Source of the DNA: Saprospiraceae bacterium
GTDB lineage: Bacteria > Bacteroidota > Bacteroidia > Bacteroidales > JAIPBB01
Reading direction: 5' to 3'
DNA: 23,649 bases
Assembly (NCBI GenBank): GCA_021739805.1
Contig: JAIPBB010000029.1
Location: 1 to 23,649, forward strand
Of the stretch, positions 8,409 to 16,718 are shown piece by piece (positions within the stretch are counted from its first letter, which is position 1; each line of letters starts with the position of its first letter). Made by a program: the position numbers and the translations under genes. The notes beneath the pieces were generated by a model that worked only from the letters and a program-made list of their open reading frames with translations, did not search any database and was not told the origin of the DNA.

Positions 8409-10151
8409 TTGCTAAAAAGAATATTCATATTATCAATTTCTTTGATTTTGCTAAGTCTTTCAGCAAACTCCCAGAGCTATAAATTATATCTTAAAAATAA
8501 TTCTTCAAAGCAAAATACTTTTATCTCTAAACTTAATTACAAAAAGGAATTTACACTTAAAAACAACAGAGAAAAAGAATTATATAAGATTCTGAATAGC
8601 TGTTATGAAAGTGGATATATTGCAGCAGGATTTGATTCATTAATTAATGATTCTAATAATCTAACTGCCTATATAAATCCAGGAGAAAAATACGATTTGA
8701 TTGTTTTGAGAGCTGGAAATGTCGATAAAGAAATCCTTAATGAAATAAATTATAAAGAAAAATTATTCTCTAACAGAACTTTTAAATACACTGAAATTTT
8801 CAAACTTCATACAAAAATTATAAAATACTGTGAAAACAATGGTTACCCCTTTGCCTCTGTAAAATTCGATAGTTTAAAAATAAGCAGCAATTCAGTGGAG
8901 GCTTCCTTAAATTTAAATAAAGGAAACAAAATCACTATCGACAGCATTCTTATTAAAGGTAATTCAAAAATCACCCCAAGATATATTTACAATTTTATCA
9001 ATATTAAACCCGGCGAAGCTTATAACGAATTTGATATAAAACAAATTGAAACCAAATTGAAAGAATTGCCATTTGTAAGGAAAATAAAACCAACAAGTAT
9101 TGTTTTCACTGAAGAAAATGCAAACATTTATCTCTTCCTTAATAAAAAGCCAGCCAGCCAATTTGATGGTTTCATTGGATTTCTCCCAAATAATAACACA
9201 ACAGGAAAACTTATGGTGAATGGAGATGTGCATTTAAAACTGCTCAATTCGTTTGATAGTGGTGAGATGATTGACTTAAACTGGCGTAAGCTTGAAAAAA
9301 ACACCCAAGACTTGAAGTTCAATTTCGTTTACCCTTATTTGTTTAATACACCTTTTGGAATAGATTATAAATTCAAATTATTTAAAAAAGACACTACTTA
9401 TCTAACTATTAATAACAATCTTGGAATTCAGTTTCTTTTCGGAGGAAACAACTATTTGAAAATCTTCACGAATAATTATAAATCATCACTTGTAAACACC
9501 ACTGCATACGAAAATGCTACTGTACTCCCCGATTTCGCTGACATTAGCACTACTCTTTTCGGCATTGAATACAATCAAAGCAAACTTGACTATTTATACA
9601 ACCCACGAAAAGGTTTTAAAATAAATTTAAGTGCTGCTGCCGGGAATAAAAAAATCAATAAAAACGACAATGTAAATCAATCATTATATGATAGTTTAAA
9701 GCTAAAAACCACTCAATATCAATTTGAATTTGATGGTGGAATTTTCATTCCGATTTTAAAAACTAGTACAATTTTAATTAACAATAAATCAGCTTATATT
9801 GCAAACTCAAATTTGTTTGAGAATGAATTATACCGAATCGGAGGATTAAAAGACCTTAGGGGATTTGACGAAGAATCAATAAACGCATCTCTTTTCAGCA
9901 TTTTCCTTTTGGAATATCGCTATTTGTTTGAAGAAAACTCATACATTAATATATTCTGTAATGCGGCTTATTATGAAAAAAACACAACTTCGAGTTTTAT
10001 TGTTGACCGACCATTTGGATTTGGGGCGGGGTTAAGCTTTCAAACCAAAGCAGGGATTTTTTCAATCAACTATGCACTTGGAAAGCAATTCAATAATCCA
10101 ATTGAATTCAAATCAGGAAAAATACATTTTGGGATAGTGAACTATTTCTAA
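8409..10151 (+). CDS. Omp85/BamA-TamA family outer-membrane protein
   Basis: The 580-residue protein has a signal peptide (hydrophobic residues 5-19, then SANSQS) after a TTG start at 8409; no ATG lies in frame between the upstream stop codon and this point. Residues about 25-170 hold divergent helix-strand units, and 174-247 form a recognisable POTRA domain (ITIDSILIKGNSKITPRYIYNFINIKPGEAYNE). From about 250 to the end there is a 16-strand-type barrel, with the loop-6 motif RIGGLKDLRGF (476-486; the family motif is VRGF/LRGF) and a final aromatic strand ending FGIVNYF. Proteins of this family fold or export other envelope proteins; at about 580 residues it is nearer to TamA than BamA. The client is unknown. 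It is convergent with the LytTR regulator gene. Confidence 0.82.
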   Translation: MLKRIFILSISLILLSLSANSQSYKLYLKNNSSKQNTFISKLNYKKEFTLKNNREKELYKILNSCYESGYIAAGFDSLINDSNNLTAYINPGEKYDLIVLRAGNVDKEILNEINYKEKLFSNRTFKYTEIFKLHTKIIKYCENNGYPFASVKFDSLKISSNSVEASLNLNKGNKITIDSILIKGNSKITPRYIYNFINIKPGEAYNEFDIKQIETKLKELPFVRKIKPTSIVFTEENANIYLFLNKKPASQFDGFIGFLPNNNTTGKLMVNGDVHLKLLNSFDSGEMIDLNWRKLEKNTQDLKFNFVYPYLFNTPFGIDYKFKLFKKDTTYLTINNNLGIQFLFGGNNYLKIFTNNYKSSLVNTTAYENATVLPDFADISTTLFGIEYNQSKLDYLYNPRKGFKINLSAAAGNKKINKNDNVNQSLYDSLKLKTTQYQFEFDGGIFIPILKTSTILINNKSAYIANSNLFENELYRIGGLKDLRGFDEESINASLFSIFLLEYRYLFEENSYINIFCNAAYYEKNTTSSFIVDRPFGFGAGLSFQTKAGIFSINYALGKQFNNPIEFKSGKIHFGIVNYF

Positions 10152-10236
10152 TCTTAAGGTGGAAAACTTATTTCATTATTCGCCTAATTTTAAAGGATTA
10201 GACATGAAATTTGAAATTAGAAATTTGGGAAACTTT

Positions 10237-10340
10237 AAACCTGAAACCCAAAAACCCTTGCACTGAGCGAAGTGTGAAACCTGAAACCCGAAACCTGAAA
10301 ACCCTTGCACTGAGCGAAGTCGAAGTGTGAAACCTGAAAC
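10237..10340. repeat. Duplicated repeat with CACTGAGCGAAG core
   Basis: Two copies of AAACCTGAAA-(C)CC-..-CTTGCACTGAGCGAAGTG (10237-10274 and 10291-10327) are separated and followed by more AAACCTGAAAC motifs. The second copy contains CACTGAGCGAAGTCGAAGTG; the first lacks six bases of it, consistent with slippage between the two GAAGT words. CACTGAGCxxxGTCGAAGTG-type sequences are common dispersed repeats in bacterial genomes. The block fills the gap between two convergent genes and touches the stop codon at 10341. Confidence 0.75.
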
Positions 10341-11111
10341 TTAATCATCCAGCCAAACTTTAAAATCCTTAACTTTCTCTCTTGCAACAATCACATCATC
10401 TGAATCATCACAAATAGGCAAAAGTTCCAATTTAAGTCTTCCGTTAAAATAAGTATGAATTGCTTTAATTGATTTTAAGCTAACAATAAATTTTCTGTTA
10501 ATTCTAAAATATTCATTCGGATTTAATGATTTCTCCAGATCATCCATTGTGGAATCAATCACATATTTATTGCTACTTATTGTATTTAAATGAACAAGCT
10601 GGTTGTCAACACTAAAATAAGCAATTTCGTTGCTTACAATAGTTTTATAGCTTTGCCCGAATTTTATTAAAAACCGACTTTTATATTTAATCTGTTTAAA
10701 ATCGATTTGCTCAATTAATGAATTGATATCAATTTTAGACACAGTCTCATTTTTCTTTTTTAATTTCTCATATTTAGCAATGCTTTTCGTAAGGTCATTC
10801 TCGTTTATTGGCTTTAGCAAATAGTCGATACTGTTAACACTGAAAGCTTTAATAGCATATTCATCAAAAGCAGTAGTAAACACAATCGGGCACTCAATTT
10901 CTGTTGATTCAAATATCTCGAAACAAATTCCATCCGAGAGTTGAACATCCATAAAAACCAGGTCGGGTTGTTGGTTGTTTGCAAACCACTCTTCAGTATC
11001 TTCAACACTTTCGATGGTTGCCAAAACTTTTATTTCGGGATTTATTGATTTCAAAAGTTTTTTCAAACGCTTTGAATTCGATATTTCATCTTCAATAATC
11101 AGGACTTTCAT
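10341..11111 (-). CDS. LytTR-family response regulator
   Basis: The 256-residue protein starts MKVLIIEDE at 11111; a longer frame to 11144 adds 11 residues that precede the receiver fold and is unlikely. The receiver domain covers about residues 1-120, with acidic D8/E9, phosphate acceptor D55 (LVFMDVQ), T79/T80 and K100 (LLKPI). A LytTR DNA-binding domain follows (about 150-253: KSRFLIKFGQSYKTIVSNEI, NEYFRINRKFIVSLKSI). Such proteins bind promoter DNA as dimers after phosphorylation. The gene lies downstream of the REC-LytS kinase gene on the same strand, the usual partner arrangement, but with a 228-bp gap, so co-transcription is likely but not certain. Confidence 0.9.
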   Translation of the reverse strand: MKVLIIEDEISNSKRLKKLLKSINPEIKVLATIESVEDTEEWFANNQQPDLVFMDVQLSDGICFEIFESTEIECPIVFTTAFDEYAIKAFSVNSIDYLLKPINENDLTKSIAKYEKLKKKNETVSKIDINSLIEQIDFKQIKYKSRFLIKFGQSYKTIVSNEIAYFSVDNQLVHLNTISSNKYVIDSTMDDLEKSLNPNEYFRINRKFIVSLKSIKAIHTYFNGRLKLELLPICDDSDDVIVAREKVKDFKVWLDD

Positions 11112-11190
11112 GTGTTTATAATTTTGCAGTTGGCAGATTCGCAATTAATTTTATTAGATTTTTCTGATTTTTCCCAAGACAAGAGTCAAT

Positions 11191-11345
11191 ATGAATGCCT
11201 TTTACTTTTTTTACTTTTTACTTTTGCCTTTTGCCTTTTTTAATTTTTCCTTTTTACTTTCGAAGCGAAGTCCATACGGATTCATAAAATCACAAGTCCG
11301 TAGGATGCCTTCTCCTTCTCCTTCGCCTTCTCCTTTTCCTTATAC
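11191..11345. repeat. Purine/pyrimidine-biased tract with short repeats between kinase and regulator genes
   Basis: The plus strand holds repeated TTTTACTTTTTTTACT and TTTTGCCTTTTGCC units (11200-11255) and a CCTTCT/CCTTCG 6-bp run (11308-11342). Between them is a small inverted repeat TACGGA...TCCGTA (about 11275-11302). On the transcribed minus-strand message this is a purine-rich stretch (GGAGAAGG repeats). No gene was found in the gap. Confidence 0.65.
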
Positions 11346-12323
11346 TTTCAATTTTTCAGTTTTAGCATTTAAGAGTGGTAGTTCCACAATAAAAAACTCA
11401 TTGTTTTTAATTATATTTACTTGCTTTTGAGTAAAATAACGAAATCTATTTTTAATATTTTTCAATCCTACATTAGTTGAATCCTTAGTACTCGACTTTT
11501 TTTGTAAATTATTTTTTACAACAACATAATCTTTATCATCAATTGAAATTTCAATTGTTAATGGTTTCTTAGAAGAAATTACATTATGCTTAACAGCGTT
11601 TTCAATTAACAATTGCATACTTAAAGGAGGAACATAAAACTCATTTGAGTGTTTTGTAATCAAGTTATTAATTTTTAGGTTTTTTCCAAAGCGTTGAGAC
11701 AATAAAGAAATGTATGTAGAAATAAACTCCATTTCATTGCTCAATTCGGTAAGTTCAATATCCTTACTTAACAAAACATAACGATAAACACTTGAAAGTT
11801 TTTCAACAAAAGCAACAGCTTCATCCTGATTTTCTTCAATCAAGTTGATTAAACTACTAAATGTATTAAAAAGAAAATGTGGATTAATTTGATTTTTCAA
11901 TACTTCAAACTGGGCCATTACATTTTCTTTCTTCAAATAGTGCATTTGTCTGGCATTTTCAATAGTCATTTTAAGCTCATTTGTATCCCAGGGCTTAGTA
12001 ATATATCTGTAAACTTCACCTCTGTTAATTGCTCCGATCACAGCTTCAATGTCACTATATCCGGTAATTACTATTCGTGTTGTTTCAGGAAATTCAGGCA
12101 ATATTTTCTCCAGAAATTCAACACCGGTCATTTCAGGCATTCTCTGATCAGTTATCACAAGGTCAACATGCTCATTTCTTAAAATCTCAATTCCTTCTTT
12201 TCCGGTTAATGCTGTTAGCACATTGTAATCGCGCCTAAATGTTGCTCTAAAAGAAACAAGATTTTCTTCCTCATCATCCACATAAAGAATAGTAAAAAAG
12301 CTTTTCGCTAAAAATTCACTCAT
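11340..12323 (-). CDS. Soluble hybrid sensor: receiver domain fused to LytS-type histidine kinase
   Basis: Taking MSEFLAKSFF at 12323 as the start gives 327 residues. A frame back to 12377 exists, but a consensus -7 element overlaps that upstream start, so the later start is preferred. Residues 8-125 are a receiver domain (D16/D17, acceptor D59 in ITDQRMP, K110 in KPWD). Then comes a short helix and a LytS-type kinase: phosphoacceptor H149 in QINPHFLFNT, the N-box LLIENAVKHN (N242) and a G-box region VGLKNIKNRF. There is no membrane segment or sensor domain, so the input must come through its receiver, probably from another kinase. The LytTR regulator downstream is the likely phosphorylation target. 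This REC-kinase plus LytTR pair is a known arrangement in Bacteroidota. Confidence 0.88.
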   Translation of the reverse strand: MSEFLAKSFFTILYVDDEEENLVSFRATFRRDYNVLTALTGKEGIEILRNEHVDLVITDQRMPEMTGVEFLEKILPEFPETTRIVITGYSDIEAVIGAINRGEVYRYITKPWDTNELKMTIENARQMHYLKKENVMAQFEVLKNQINPHFLFNTFSSLINLIEENQDEAVAFVEKLSSVYRYVLLSKDIELTELSNEMEFISTYISLLSQRFGKNLKINNLITKHSNEFYVPPLSMQLLIENAVKHNVISSKKPLTIEISIDDKDYVVVKNNLQKKSSTKDSTNVGLKNIKNRFRYFTQKQVNIIKNNEFFIVELPLLNAKTEKLKV

Positions 12324-12376
12324 ATATATATATAATTGCCATTTTAATTTCCTAAATTTTCCGAAAATATGATACA

Positions 12377-12384
12377 CAAATTTA
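12377..12384 (-). promoter_or_regulatory. -7 promoter element of the REC-LytS kinase gene
   Basis: TAAATTTG on the minus strand matches TAnnTTTG exactly, about 54 bp before the ATG at 12323. No good -33 box is seen. Its place supports the internal start at 12323. Confidence 0.35.
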
Positions 12385-12571
12385 CAAAAAATTAATAAAG
12401 CTTATTCTGTTAGTTTTGTGAATTCAAATATTTGTATTCCAAAGTTTTTTTCCTTTTCAATTTATCTGGATTAAGTGCTGATATTTAAAATGTAATGAAA
12501 AATAATATTGCCTTATTGATAGTTTTAAATTAATAAAATAATGCTGCCTTGAATTAGATTAAATAAAACTA

Positions 12572-12602
12572 TTGGTAAATATCCTACAAATGTTTACATT
12601 TG
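12572..12602 (+). promoter_or_regulatory. Promoter of the seven-repeat secreted protein gene
   Basis: TTG at 12572, a 20-base spacer and TACATTTG at 12595-12602 fit the Bacteroidota promoter. The leader would be about 55 nt and contains AGGAAA near the ATG at 12663. Confidence 0.55.
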
Positions 12603-12662
12603 TTTGGTGAAATAAATTAGTATTTACTTTAAATATTTCAAATCAAGAAAGGAAAAAATAAA

Positions 12663-13811
12663 ATGAAAAAATTCTTATTTACAATCGCGTTATTTTCTAC
12701 TGCTTTAATAATAAATGCTCAAAGTCCTGACATTGTATGGGAAAACACATATGGCGGTAGTGAAGATGATGAAGGCAAATCCATTGTTCAAACAAAAGAT
12801 GGAGGATTTATTTTAGTTGGTAAAACTGAATCAAAAGGTGCAGGAAAATCAGATGTATGGGTTTTAAAACTTGATGCAGCAGGAGAAAATGATTGGGATA
12901 TCAATTATGGCGGCAGCAAAGATGATGAAGGATTTTCAATTATTAACACTAAAGATGGAGGATTTGCTTTTGCCGGATATACTAAATCTGAAGGTAAAGG
13001 AGGTAGTGATTTTCTTGTGGTAAACCTTGATTTAACAGGTAAAGAAATATGGAATAAAACTTATGGTGGTCCAAAAGATGATGAAGCAAAAAGTATAATT
13101 CAATCGTTTGATGGGAATTTCGTTGTTAGTGGTACAACAAAATCTCGTGGTGCTGGTAGTACCGATTATTGGATTGTAAAAACATCAGGTGCTGATAAAC
13201 CAATATGGAGGAAAAACTTTGGTGGCAGCAAAAAAGATGATGCAATGGATATTATTCAAGTAGCCGACAGTGGATTTGTTATTATTGGAAACTCAATTTC
13301 TTCCAGTAATGGAGGAAGTGATGCTTGGATAATTAAAACTAATAAAGAAGGTCGGTCAAAAGCTAAACCTAACTTTGGAGGAACTGATTTTGACATTGCA
13401 AACTCAATTATTGCCACACAAGATGGATATATCTTCGTTGGTGGAACAATGACATTAACCAGAGGTTTTTTCGACGCATGGGTAGTTGGGCTTAACTCTA
13501 ACTTCGAGAAAAAATGGGAAAATCAATGGGGTGACACTAAGGATGAAAAACTGGAAGTAATAATTGAAACACATGATACTTGTTATGTGATGGCCGGTTA
13601 TACTCAATCATTCGGCGAAGGTAATTATGATGGTTGGATTATTAAGTTGGATAAAAATGGGAAAAAGCTATGGGAAAAAACAATTGGCGGAAACAAAGAA
13701 GATAAAATATTTGATATGATTGAAGCCAAAGACGGCAGCCTGATAGTTTGTGGCTATACAAAATCAGAAGGTGATGGAAAAAAAGATGTTTGGGTTGTTA
13801 AGTTGAAATAG
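12663..13811 (+). CDS. Secreted seven-repeat beta-propeller protein
   Basis: The 382-residue product has a signal peptide (MKKFLFTIALFSTALIINAQ) and then consists entirely of seven repeats of about 52 residues. Each begins W-x3-(Y/F/W)GG near residues 26, 78, 130, 182, 232, 285 and 337, continues with S-I-I-x(2)-x-DGGF-x-(V/F)-x-G-x-T-x-S-x-G and ends with SDxW-(V/I)-(V/I)-K-L. Seven such units would close into a seven-bladed propeller filling the whole mature protein. There is no type IX sorting domain, lipobox or catalytic motif, so a periplasmic or released binding protein is likely. Repeats 1 to 3 are closest to each other; repeat 5 is the most diverged. Its partner is unknown. An AGGAAA stretch lies before the ATG. 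Confidence 0.85.
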   Translation: MKKFLFTIALFSTALIINAQSPDIVWENTYGGSEDDEGKSIVQTKDGGFILVGKTESKGAGKSDVWVLKLDAAGENDWDINYGGSKDDEGFSIINTKDGGFAFAGYTKSEGKGGSDFLVVNLDLTGKEIWNKTYGGPKDDEAKSIIQSFDGNFVVSGTTKSRGAGSTDYWIVKTSGADKPIWRKNFGGSKKDDAMDIIQVADSGFVIIGNSISSSNGGSDAWIIKTNKEGRSKAKPNFGGTDFDIANSIIATQDGYIFVGGTMTLTRGFFDAWVVGLNSNFEKKWENQWGDTKDEKLEVIIETHDTCYVMAGYTQSFGEGNYDGWIIKLDKNGKKLWEKTIGGNKEDKIFDMIEAKDGSLIVCGYTKSEGDGKKDVWVVKLK

Positions 13812-13873
13812 TCTTTTGAAGTGTGGAGTGTGGAGTTGGGAGTTGGGAGTTTGAAGTGCCTAGAGTTAGGAAA

Positions 13874-14028
13874 TAGTAACAAACGAGAAACAAGCAACAA
13901 GAAACGAGCAACGAGTAACGAGCAACGAGCAACGAGTAACGAGTAACGAGTAACGAGTAACGAGCAACGAGCAACGAGCAACGAGTAACGAGCAACGAGT
14001 AACGAGCAACGAGCAACGAGTATCAAGC
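13874..14028. repeat. 7-bp tandem repeat array upstream of rmuC
   Basis: Seventeen perfect units of AACGAGY (13903-14021, Y being C or T) are preceded by degenerate 7-bp units (GAGAAAC, AAGCAAC, AAGAAAC) and followed by one more degenerate unit. Just before it, 13818-13870 holds a G-rich degenerate run (GGAGTGTGGAGTTGGGAGTTGGGAG). The array ends about 60 bp before the rmuC ATG. It is open in two minus-strand frames, which gives false ORFs. Confidence 0.93.
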
Positions 14029-14089
14029 AATTAAATTTTCAAGTTTTATCACAAAAAAAAATAGAACCTTATTTTATAAAAACAAAAAA

Positions 14090-15409
14090 ATGAATTTTCT
14101 TTACTTATTTATAGGACTGGTATTAGGATTTGTGATTTGCTGGCTTATTTTAAAAATACTGGCAAATAAAAAGTCAGAAGAATTGCAAAAACAAATTGCA
14201 GAAATAGATTCAGAAAAGAATGTTCTTTTATCGAATTTAAACAATGCTGAACAATTTAATCAAAGTAATTCAGAATTAATTGATAACCTTAGGAAACGTG
14301 CTGAAGAACTTAGCAATCAAATTGCAACTCTAACCGTTGAAAAACGAACTTCTGACGAAAAACTCATAGAACATAAGGCAGAAGTTGAAAAACTACAAGA
14401 AAAATTCAGAATTGAATTTAAAAATCTTGCAAACGAAATTCTTGAAGAAAAAACAAAGAAATTCACCGACCAAAACAAATTAAATATTGGAGAAATTCTT
14501 AATCCTTTAAAAGAAAAAATCAAAGAGTTTGAAAAAAAGATTGAAGACACTTACGATAAGGAATTGCGAGATACAATAAGCTTGAAAGAAGAAGTGAAAC
14601 AGCTTTTTGAACTAAATCAAAAAATCAGTACCGAAGCAAACAATCTCACCAAAGCACTCAAAGGTGATGTTAAAAAACAAGGAAATTGGGGTGAGTTGGT
14701 GCTTGAAAAAATCCTGGAGAAATCAGGCTTAATCAAAGGCATTGAATATGATACTCAAACTACTGCACGAAATGATTCACACGAATTGATACGTCCGGAT
14801 GTGATAATTAACCTTCCTGATAAGAAACATTTAATTATCGACTCAAAAGTTTCTTTACTGGCTTATGATTCTTTTGTTAATTCTGATATTCAGGAAGACA
14901 AGGAAAAATTCTTAAAACTTCATTTGGAATCAATAAAAAATCACATAAAAGGTTTAAGCGAAAAGAATTATCAAAGTGCAACACTTTTCGACACACCTGA
15001 CTTTGTGCTTATGTTCATTCCTATTGAATCATCTTTTAGTGTTGCAATTCAAACCGATATCGAATTATTTAATTTTGCATGGGATAGAAAAATTGTAATT
15101 GTTAGTCCTTCAACTCTGCTTGCAACTCTTAAAACTATTGAGTCAATTTGGCGACATGAAAAGCAAACAAAAAACGCAATTGAAATAGCACGACAGGGAG
15201 GCAGTTTATATGACAAATTCGAAAGCTTTGTTAAAGACCTTGAAAAACTTGGAAACCAAATTGAAACGGTTAACAGAACTTACGACGATGCTCACAAAAA
15301 ATTATCATCGGGGAAAGGTAATTTGATTGGGCAAGTTGAAAAACTTAGAACACTTGGAGCTAAAACCAGCAAAACATTACCCGAAAAGTATTTAGACAAT
15401 AATATCTAA
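14090..15409 (+). CDS. rmuC: RmuC family DNA recombination protein
   Basis: The 439-residue protein has one N-terminal membrane helix (residues 3-24), a long coiled coil (about 27-175) and the RmuC domain (about 190-410). Conserved elements include GNWGELVLEKIL (E202), RPDVIINLPDKKHLIIDSK (D237, D251, K253, fitting a PD-(D/E)XK nuclease-like site), MFIPIE and WDRKIVIVSPSTLLATL. RmuC limits short-homology and inverted-repeat recombination in E. coli, and its biochemical activity is not well settled. The length and order match the family. The next gene starts 5 bp after the stop, so the two are probably in one operon. Confidence 0.93.
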   Translation: MNFLYLFIGLVLGFVICWLILKILANKKSEELQKQIAEIDSEKNVLLSNLNNAEQFNQSNSELIDNLRKRAEELSNQIATLTVEKRTSDEKLIEHKAEVEKLQEKFRIEFKNLANEILEEKTKKFTDQNKLNIGEILNPLKEKIKEFEKKIEDTYDKELRDTISLKEEVKQLFELNQKISTEANNLTKALKGDVKKQGNWGELVLEKILEKSGLIKGIEYDTQTTARNDSHELIRPDVIINLPDKKHLIIDSKVSLLAYDSFVNSDIQEDKEKFLKLHLESIKNHIKGLSEKNYQSATLFDTPDFVLMFIPIESSFSVAIQTDIELFNFAWDRKIVIVSPSTLLATLKTIESIWRHEKQTKNAIEIARQGGSLYDKFESFVKDLEKLGNQIETVNRTYDDAHKKLSSGKGNLIGQVEKLRTLGAKTSKTLPEKYLDNNI

Positions 15410-15414
15410 CAGAA

Positions 15415-16662
15415 ATGAAAAGAATTTTCTCAATCTTCATATTAATACTTATAATATTTTCATGCCGTACTTATACCAAAATAAGTAATCAAAACCTTGC
15501 TTATCTTTATAATGTTGAAGAAAATAGCCTTAATCCTGAATATTCAGCTTTTCATGTTTCCGATAGCCTTACAATAATATATGTGAAAGTTTGGCTTCCC
15601 GAATTGCTTTACATCAAAACTATTGACACTGATTCATTTATTGCAAATTTCAAAATCAAAGCTGAACTTTACAATTCTTATGAAAGCAAAGTCATTATTG
15701 ACAGTACATCAGTTTTAATGTCAGAATTTGAAAACTATAACAAAAAGCTCTACTTTATTAGCAGCTTAAATATTAAAGCAAAATTTCCCGGCAAATACTT
15801 ATTAAAACTTGATTTCACTGACATAAACAAAAACAAAAGCTTCCTTTCATATCTAAATATTGATAAATCAAACCATAACTCTAGAGATAATTTTAAATTG
15901 CTTAACATTAACGAAAAAGTTGTTTTTGGAAATATTGTTAAGCCTGATGTAAAATACAAACTCAATTACCGCAACAAAAACACAAATAATCTTTACGTAA
16001 GATATTACAATAGGAATTTCAATATTGCATATCCACCATATTCTATGGAAAGAAATGCACTCTTCGAATACAAAGCTGACAGTACTTTTACCATCAAGCT
16101 AAAAATGGGTCAATCTGATTTTCTAAGCTTACATAAAAAAGGCTTCTATCATTTCCAGGAAGATACAACGCAAAAGGAAGGTTTTACGCTCTTTGTTTTC
16201 AATGCTAATTTCCCTCAAGTGAATACAGCATCACAAATGCTACCGCCTTTGAGATATCTTGTAACTAAAAATGAATACAAAAAGATGTTAGAATCCGATA
16301 ACATCAAAAGGGAAATTGATAAATTCTGGATTGAAAACTCCGGTAATCCTGACCGAGCAAGAGTTATGATAAAGAAATATTACAATAGGGTTCAAAATGC
16401 AAACGAATTGTTTACTTCATATCACGAAGGCTGGAAAACCGACAGGGGAATGATTTATATTGTTTACGGAGAACCAAATGTTGTTTATCGTGGCTCAAAT
16501 CATGAAACATGGATTTATGGCGAAGTCGGAAATATGCTCTCTGTTACTTTTAGGTTTTTAAAAGTGAAAAATCCATTTACTGATAACGATTACTCCCTAA
16601 CTGATAAATCTCCAATTTATAAAGATAGCTGGTATAATGCGATTGATACTTGGAGGAGGTAG
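15415..16662 (+). CDS. GWxTD domain-containing lipoprotein
   Basis: The 415-residue product begins with a lipoprotein signal (MKRIFSIFILILIIFSC), so C17 is the likely lipidated residue. The middle is a beta-rich region, and the C-terminal third carries the GWxTD domain, named for the motif seen here as EGWKTDRGMIYIVYGEPN (from residue 338), with preceding IDKFWIENSGNPDRARVMIKKYY and a C-terminal DSWYNAIDTWRR. The domain is widespread in Bacteroidota and relatives, and its molecular role is unknown. Just 5 bp separate it from rmuC. Its final codons and trailer are partly repeated at 18006. Confidence 0.88.
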   Translation: MKRIFSIFILILIIFSCRTYTKISNQNLAYLYNVEENSLNPEYSAFHVSDSLTIIYVKVWLPELLYIKTIDTDSFIANFKIKAELYNSYESKVIIDSTSVLMSEFENYNKKLYFISSLNIKAKFPGKYLLKLDFTDINKNKSFLSYLNIDKSNHNSRDNFKLLNINEKVVFGNIVKPDVKYKLNYRNKNTNNLYVRYYNRNFNIAYPPYSMERNALFEYKADSTFTIKLKMGQSDFLSLHKKGFYHFQEDTTQKEGFTLFVFNANFPQVNTASQMLPPLRYLVTKNEYKKMLESDNIKREIDKFWIENSGNPDRARVMIKKYYNRVQNANELFTSYHEGWKTDRGMIYIVYGEPNVVYRGSNHETWIYGEVGNMLSVTFRFLKVKNPFTDNDYSLTDKSPIYKDSWYNAIDTWRR

Positions 16663-16690
16663 GAAAATATAGTAAAAGTAAAAGCAATTG
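16639..16690 (+). repeat. Direct repeat copy 1: 3' end and trailer of the GWxTD gene
   Basis: The segment from GCGATTGATACTTGGAGGAG through AAAATATAGTAAAA to AGCAATTG is matched at 18006-18064 at roughly four of five positions, allowing a 5-bp and other small gaps. The first 24 bases code for AIDTWRR and the stop. Confidence 0.7.
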
Positions 16691-16718
16691 GTTTTAGTTA
16701 CAAGTTGTGCATGATATA

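Noticed and set aside
11191..11430. Plus-strand 79-residue ORF rich in Phe and Ser-Pro
   Set aside because: It is a reading of the pyrimidine tract and overlaps the 3' end of the REC-LytS gene in antisense.
13754..14026. Minus-strand ORFs rich in LLVARYSLLVT repeats (13754-14026, 13798-14016)
   Set aside because: They are the 7-bp AACGAGY array read on the opposite strand and partly overlap the end of a well-supported gene.
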